Positions 61,343 through 64,000 of a DNA stretch of 64,000 nucleotides are shown here, one piece after another; positions within the stretch are counted from its first letter, which is position 1, and the number at the start of each line of letters is the position of its first letter. Under the pieces are notes generated by a model, which did no database searches, had not been told where the DNA came from, and saw only the letters and a list, made by a program, of their open reading frames with translations. Location: assembly GCA_023384575.1 (NCBI GenBank), contig JAHDVP010000014.1, positions 1-64,000 of the forward strand. Reading direction: 5' to 3'. This stretch comes from Acidobacteriota bacterium. Its GTDB lineage: Bacteria > Acidobacteriota > Vicinamibacteria > Vicinamibacterales > JAFNAJ01. Made by a program: the position numbers and the translations under genes.

Positions 61343-63109
61343 ATGCGCACGCCTTCCCTTCGTCGCGACGATCGCCCGGGCCTCCAGGACCTGCGTCCCC
61401 CTGCCCGGTACCGCCCCGCCTTCCGTCTGGGCGTGCTGACGCTGGCGGCGGTGGTGCTGTGGTCGGCCTGGCCGGAGTCGGCCTCGAGGGCCCCCGTGCG
61501 GGCGCGACAGGGGATGGTCGGCTCGACCGAAGAGCACGCGAGCCGCGCCGGCATCGAGATCCTCCAGCAGGGCGGCAACGCCATCGACGCCGCGGTCGCC
61601 GTCGGCTTCGCGCTCGCGGTGACGCACCCGGCCGCTGGCAATCTCGGCGGCGGCGGGTTCATGCTGATTCGGTTCGCCGACGGCCGGACCACGGCCATCG
61701 ATTACCGGGAGGTGGCGCCGGCCGCGGCGCACCGTGACATGTTCCTCGGCCCGGACGGAAACCCGATCGTCGAGCGGAGCCTGGTTGGCCCGCTCGCCGC
61801 GGGCGTCCCGGGATCGGTGGCCGGGATGGCGTTCGCGCAGCGCAAGTACGGACGCCTGCCGCTCGCGGCCGTCGTCCGGCCGGCGATCCGGCTGGCACGC
61901 GACGGCTTCGTCGTGAGCCACGCCCTGGCCGACTCGTTGGCGAGGGCCGGCGACCTGCTCGGTCGCTTCCCGGCGAGCACGCGCGTGTTCACGAAGCAGG
62001 GCACGCCATGGCAGGCGGGCGATCGCCTGACGCAGGAAGATCTGGCGACGACACTGCAGTTGATTGCCGACCAGGGACCGGAGGCGTTCTATCGCGGCCC
62101 GATCGCCGAGCTCCTCGTCGCCGAGATGGAGCGCACGGGTGGCCTGATCACGAAAGCCGATCTCGCGGCGTACGCGCCCGTGGAGCGCACACCGCTCATC
62201 GGATCGTACCGCGATTACGAGATCGTCGGCATGCCCCCGGTCAGCTCCGGTGGCATCGCGCTGATGCAGTCGCTGAACATCCTCGAGGGCTGGCCGATCG
62301 GGGAGTACGGACACAACTCGTCGAAGACGATTCATCTCGTCGCCGAGGCCACGCGCCGCGTGTACGCCGACCGTTCCGAGTGGCTGGGCGATCCGGCGTT
62401 CTTCGACGTGCCCGTGAACGGGCTGCTGTCGAAACGCTACGCCGGGATGCTTCGCGCGCAGATCGATCCCAATCGCGCCACGCCGTCGAACGAGGTCCGG
62501 CCGGGGCGCCCGGCCGACTTCGGCTCCGACCAGACGACCCACTACTCGGTGGTCGATGCCGAGGGCACCGCCGTGTCGACCACGACGACCATCAACGGCA
62601 GCTACGGCAACGGCCAGGTCGTGACCGGCGCGGGGTTCCTCCTGAACAACGAAATGGACGATTTCAGCGTGAAGCCGGGGTCGCCGAACATGTTCGGGCT
62701 CGTGGGGGGTGTCGCCAATCAGGTCGAGCCCGGCAAGCGCATGCTCAGCTCGATGACGCCCACGATCGTGGCCAGGGACGGCAGGACGTTCCTCGTGGTG
62801 GGCTCGCCAGGGGGGTCGCGCATCATCACGACGGTGCTGCAGGTCGTGATGAACGTGATCGACCACGGCATGGACGTGCAGGAAGCCGTCGACGCCCCGC
62901 GGTTCCATCACCAGTGGCTCCCGGACCAGATCCGGATCGAGCGGCAGGGGTTCCCGCTCGACGTCGTGCGGAATCTCGAGGCCATGGGCCACACGGTGTC
63001 ACGTCAGGCCGACATGGGCGACGTGCACGCCATCCTGATCGACCCGAAGACTGGCCTGCGCCTCGGCGCCTCCGACCCTCGCCTCGACGGCCGGACGCTC
63101 GGATACTGA
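61343..63109 (+). CDS. ggt: Gamma-glutamyltransferase
   Basis: The product has 588 residues with an N-terminal hydrophobic signal or anchor (about 27-45). The autoprocessing site is DQTTHYSVVD, with Thr398 as the nucleophile that becomes the N-terminus of the small subunit. GNLGGGGFML and SSMTPTIV match conserved GGT segments. It hydrolyses or transfers the gamma-glutamyl group of glutathione and related peptides outside the cytoplasm. TATACT at 61311-61316 may be its -10. Confidence 0.93.
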   Translation: MRTPSLRRDDRPGLQDLRPPARYRPAFRLGVLTLAAVVLWSAWPESASRAPVRARQGMVGSTEEHASRAGIEILQQGGNAIDAAVAVGFALAVTHPAAGNLGGGGFMLIRFADGRTTAIDYREVAPAAAHRDMFLGPDGNPIVERSLVGPLAAGVPGSVAGMAFAQRKYGRLPLAAVVRPAIRLARDGFVVSHALADSLARAGDLLGRFPASTRVFTKQGTPWQAGDRLTQEDLATTLQLIADQGPEAFYRGPIAELLVAEMERTGGLITKADLAAYAPVERTPLIGSYRDYEIVGMPPVSSGGIALMQSLNILEGWPIGEYGHNSSKTIHLVAEATRRVYADRSEWLGDPAFFDVPVNGLLSKRYAGMLRAQIDPNRATPSNEVRPGRPADFGSDQTTHYSVVDAEGTAVSTTTTINGSYGNGQVVTGAGFLLNNEMDDFSVKPGSPNMFGLVGGVANQVEPGKRMLSSMTPTIVARDGRTFLVVGSPGGSRIITTVLQVVMNVIDHGMDVQEAVDAPRFHHQWLPDQIRIERQGFPLDVVRNLEAMGHTVSRQADMGDVHAILIDPKTGLRLGASDPRLDGRTLGY

Positions 63110-63125
63110 CCGGAACACCGACCCG

Positions 63126-63590
63126 ATGGAACCGCTGACCCTGCCGCTCGACTACAAGGCCATCGAGCGGATCCTCCCGCACCGCTTCCCGTTCCTGCTC
63201 GTCGACCGCATCACCGAGTTCGAGGTCGACAGACGGATCGTCGGCATCAAGAACGTGTCGGAGAGCGACCACCTCCTGTGGCGGTCGCCCGGTGAGCGCC
63301 CGGTGCTGCCGCCCACGATCCTCACGGAGGCCGTCGCGCAGGTCGGCGCCATCATGATCCTCGTCAAGCCGGAGAACCGTGAGAAGCTCATCTTCTTCAT
63401 GGGCATCGAGCGGGTGCGCTACCGCCGCCCCGTCCATCCAGGCGACGTCGTCGAGATCGAGGCGCGCGTCGTCCGGCTGAAGTCGCGCATGGGCGTGCTG
63501 AGCGGCATCGCGCGCGTCGGCGGCGAGATCGCTGCCGAGGGCCGCATGACCTTCGCCCTCGGTCCGCGGCCGGAGGGGTTTCCGCCCTAG
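63126..63590 (+). CDS. fabZ: 3-hydroxyacyl-ACP dehydratase FabZ
   Basis: The product has 154 residues with a hot-dog fold. The motif ILPHRFPFLLVDRI carries the catalytic His, and LTEAVAQVGA carries the catalytic Glu. The usual F-P-x-x-P-V-M-P-G segment is changed to SPGERPVLPPT, an unusual variant. It dehydrates 3-hydroxyacyl-ACP in fatty acid synthesis. It starts 16 bp after ggt and may be co-transcribed with it; no other fab or lpx gene is near. Confidence 0.85.
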   Translation: MEPLTLPLDYKAIERILPHRFPFLLVDRITEFEVDRRIVGIKNVSESDHLLWRSPGERPVLPPTILTEAVAQVGAIMILVKPENREKLIFFMGIERVRYRRPVHPGDVVEIEARVVRLKSRMGVLSGIARVGGEIAAEGRMTFALGPRPEGFPP

Positions 63591-63605
63591 CCGCCACGGG
63601 CCGTC

Positions 63606-64000
63606 TCACGCGCGCGGCTTCAGCAACACGCGCTTCAGGCGGGGATTGTACGCCGTGAACTCGCCGTCGTTGTCGTCGGCGGCGACATGCCGGCGGACCT
63701 GGTGCAGCTTGGCATCGAGATCGTCGGCCATCGCGAGAACGAACGCCTCCACCGTCATCGGCTCGACGGGCGATCCCAACTCGCGCGAGCCGTGGTGCGA
63801 CGCGACGAGATGCTCGACCTCCTGACGCCGCTCCTCCGACAGGCCCTGGAGGCCGGCGGCCGCCTCGCGCACCATCATGAGACCGATCGCGATGTGGCCC
63901 ACGAGATTGCCCTCACGCGAGTAGGTCGGGGCCACGTCGTACTCCAGTTCCCGCAGTTTCCCGATGTCGTGCAGCACCGCGCCGGCGAAGAGCAGGTCGG
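63606..64000 (-). CDS. HD-domain phosphohydrolase/exoribonuclease-like protein (partial)
   Basis: This gene runs off the window end, so only the C-terminal 131 residues are seen. An HD motif (VLHDIGKL) is followed by GHIAIGLMM (His), HHGSRELGSP (His-His) and a conserved ADDLDAK (Asp). The HHGxxExGSP block is typical of YhaM-like 3'-5' exoribonucleases, which have an N-terminal OB domain (not visible here). The stop lies 12 bp from the convergent fabZ stop. Confidence 0.75.
   Translation of the reverse strand, partial: DLLFAGAVLHDIGKLRELEYDVAPTYSREGNLVGHIAIGLMMVREAAAGLQGLSEERRQEVEHLVASHHGSRELGSPVEPMTVEAFVLAMADDLDAKLHQVRRHVAADDNDGEFTAYNPRLKRVLLKPRA

Noticed and set aside
1-64000. CRISPR arrays, tRNA/rRNA genes, transposases and phage genes
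   Set aside because: I looked for direct repeats with spacers, cloverleaf-like sequences and recombinase motifs and found none.

Overview
The window is very GC-rich DNA packed with genes on both strands. It looks like a chromosomal segment of an Acidobacteriota member, most likely near the Vicinamibacteria. This assignment is an inference from gene content: a VWFA-related protein of the acidobacterial type, an Oar-like TonB-dependent receptor with a carboxypeptidase-regulatory N-terminus, two PEP-CTERM proteins, a HEAT-cyclophilin fusion, many secreted peptidases, and frequent GTG/TTG starts with ATGA/GTGA overlaps. I see no rRNA, tRNA, CRISPR array, prophage or transposase gene.

Layout. 0-11 kb: a secreted protein of unknown function, a VapBC-like toxin-antitoxin pair with a palindromic operator, an LD-carboxypeptidase, a minus-strand operon (beta-CASP RNase-like MBL protein, M49 peptidase, HEAT-cyclophilin) and a divergent S9 dipeptidyl peptidase. 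11-17.6 kb: a PAS/GAF/GGDEF diguanylate cyclase, then a tightly coupled plus-strand operon (DUF4412 protein, MTHFR-like protein, nucleotidyltransferase, GHMP sugar kinase) ending at a 166-bp imperfect palindrome. 17.8-23.4 kb: a minus-strand operon with a Tat-exported three-subunit PaoABC-type molybdenum aldehyde oxidoreductase, a Cys-rich mini-protein, a DUF1326 protein and a short-chain dehydrogenase. 23.8-30.8 kb: two PEP-CTERM genes, each with a sigma-54-like -24/-12 element, a DoxX protein, a Tat-exported class V aminotransferase fold protein, and an NtrC-type regulator with its histidine kinase. 30.8-37.2 kb: an OmpR-type two-component system divergent from a secreted protein and a TonB receptor, with 11-bp direct repeats between them.

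37.2-48.4 kb: a two-ACT-domain protein, an OmpA lipoprotein, a VWA protein, a class I aminotransferase, a DUF5658 membrane protein (sigma-54-like element upstream), a SpoIIE-type phosphatase, an M1-like peptidase, an isolated NuoG and CcdA. 48.4-56 kb: a methyltransferase and a lipid-kinase-like protein, a GAF sensor without an output domain, a PDZ protein, type I glutamine synthetase (sigma-54-like element upstream), a CheY-like regulator and a photolyase. 56-64 kb: an OB-fold-like lipoprotein, an M24 peptidase, a class A beta-lactamase-like serine hydrolase behind a GAF-GAF-PP2C regulator, gamma-glutamyltransferase, FabZ, and the start-less 3' part of an HD-domain protein running off the window end.

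Together the genes suggest a free-living heterotroph that degrades peptides outside the cytoplasm, with much signal transduction and probable sigma-54 control of surface proteins and nitrogen assimilation. All promoter and repeat calls were made by eye, and no database search was possible.
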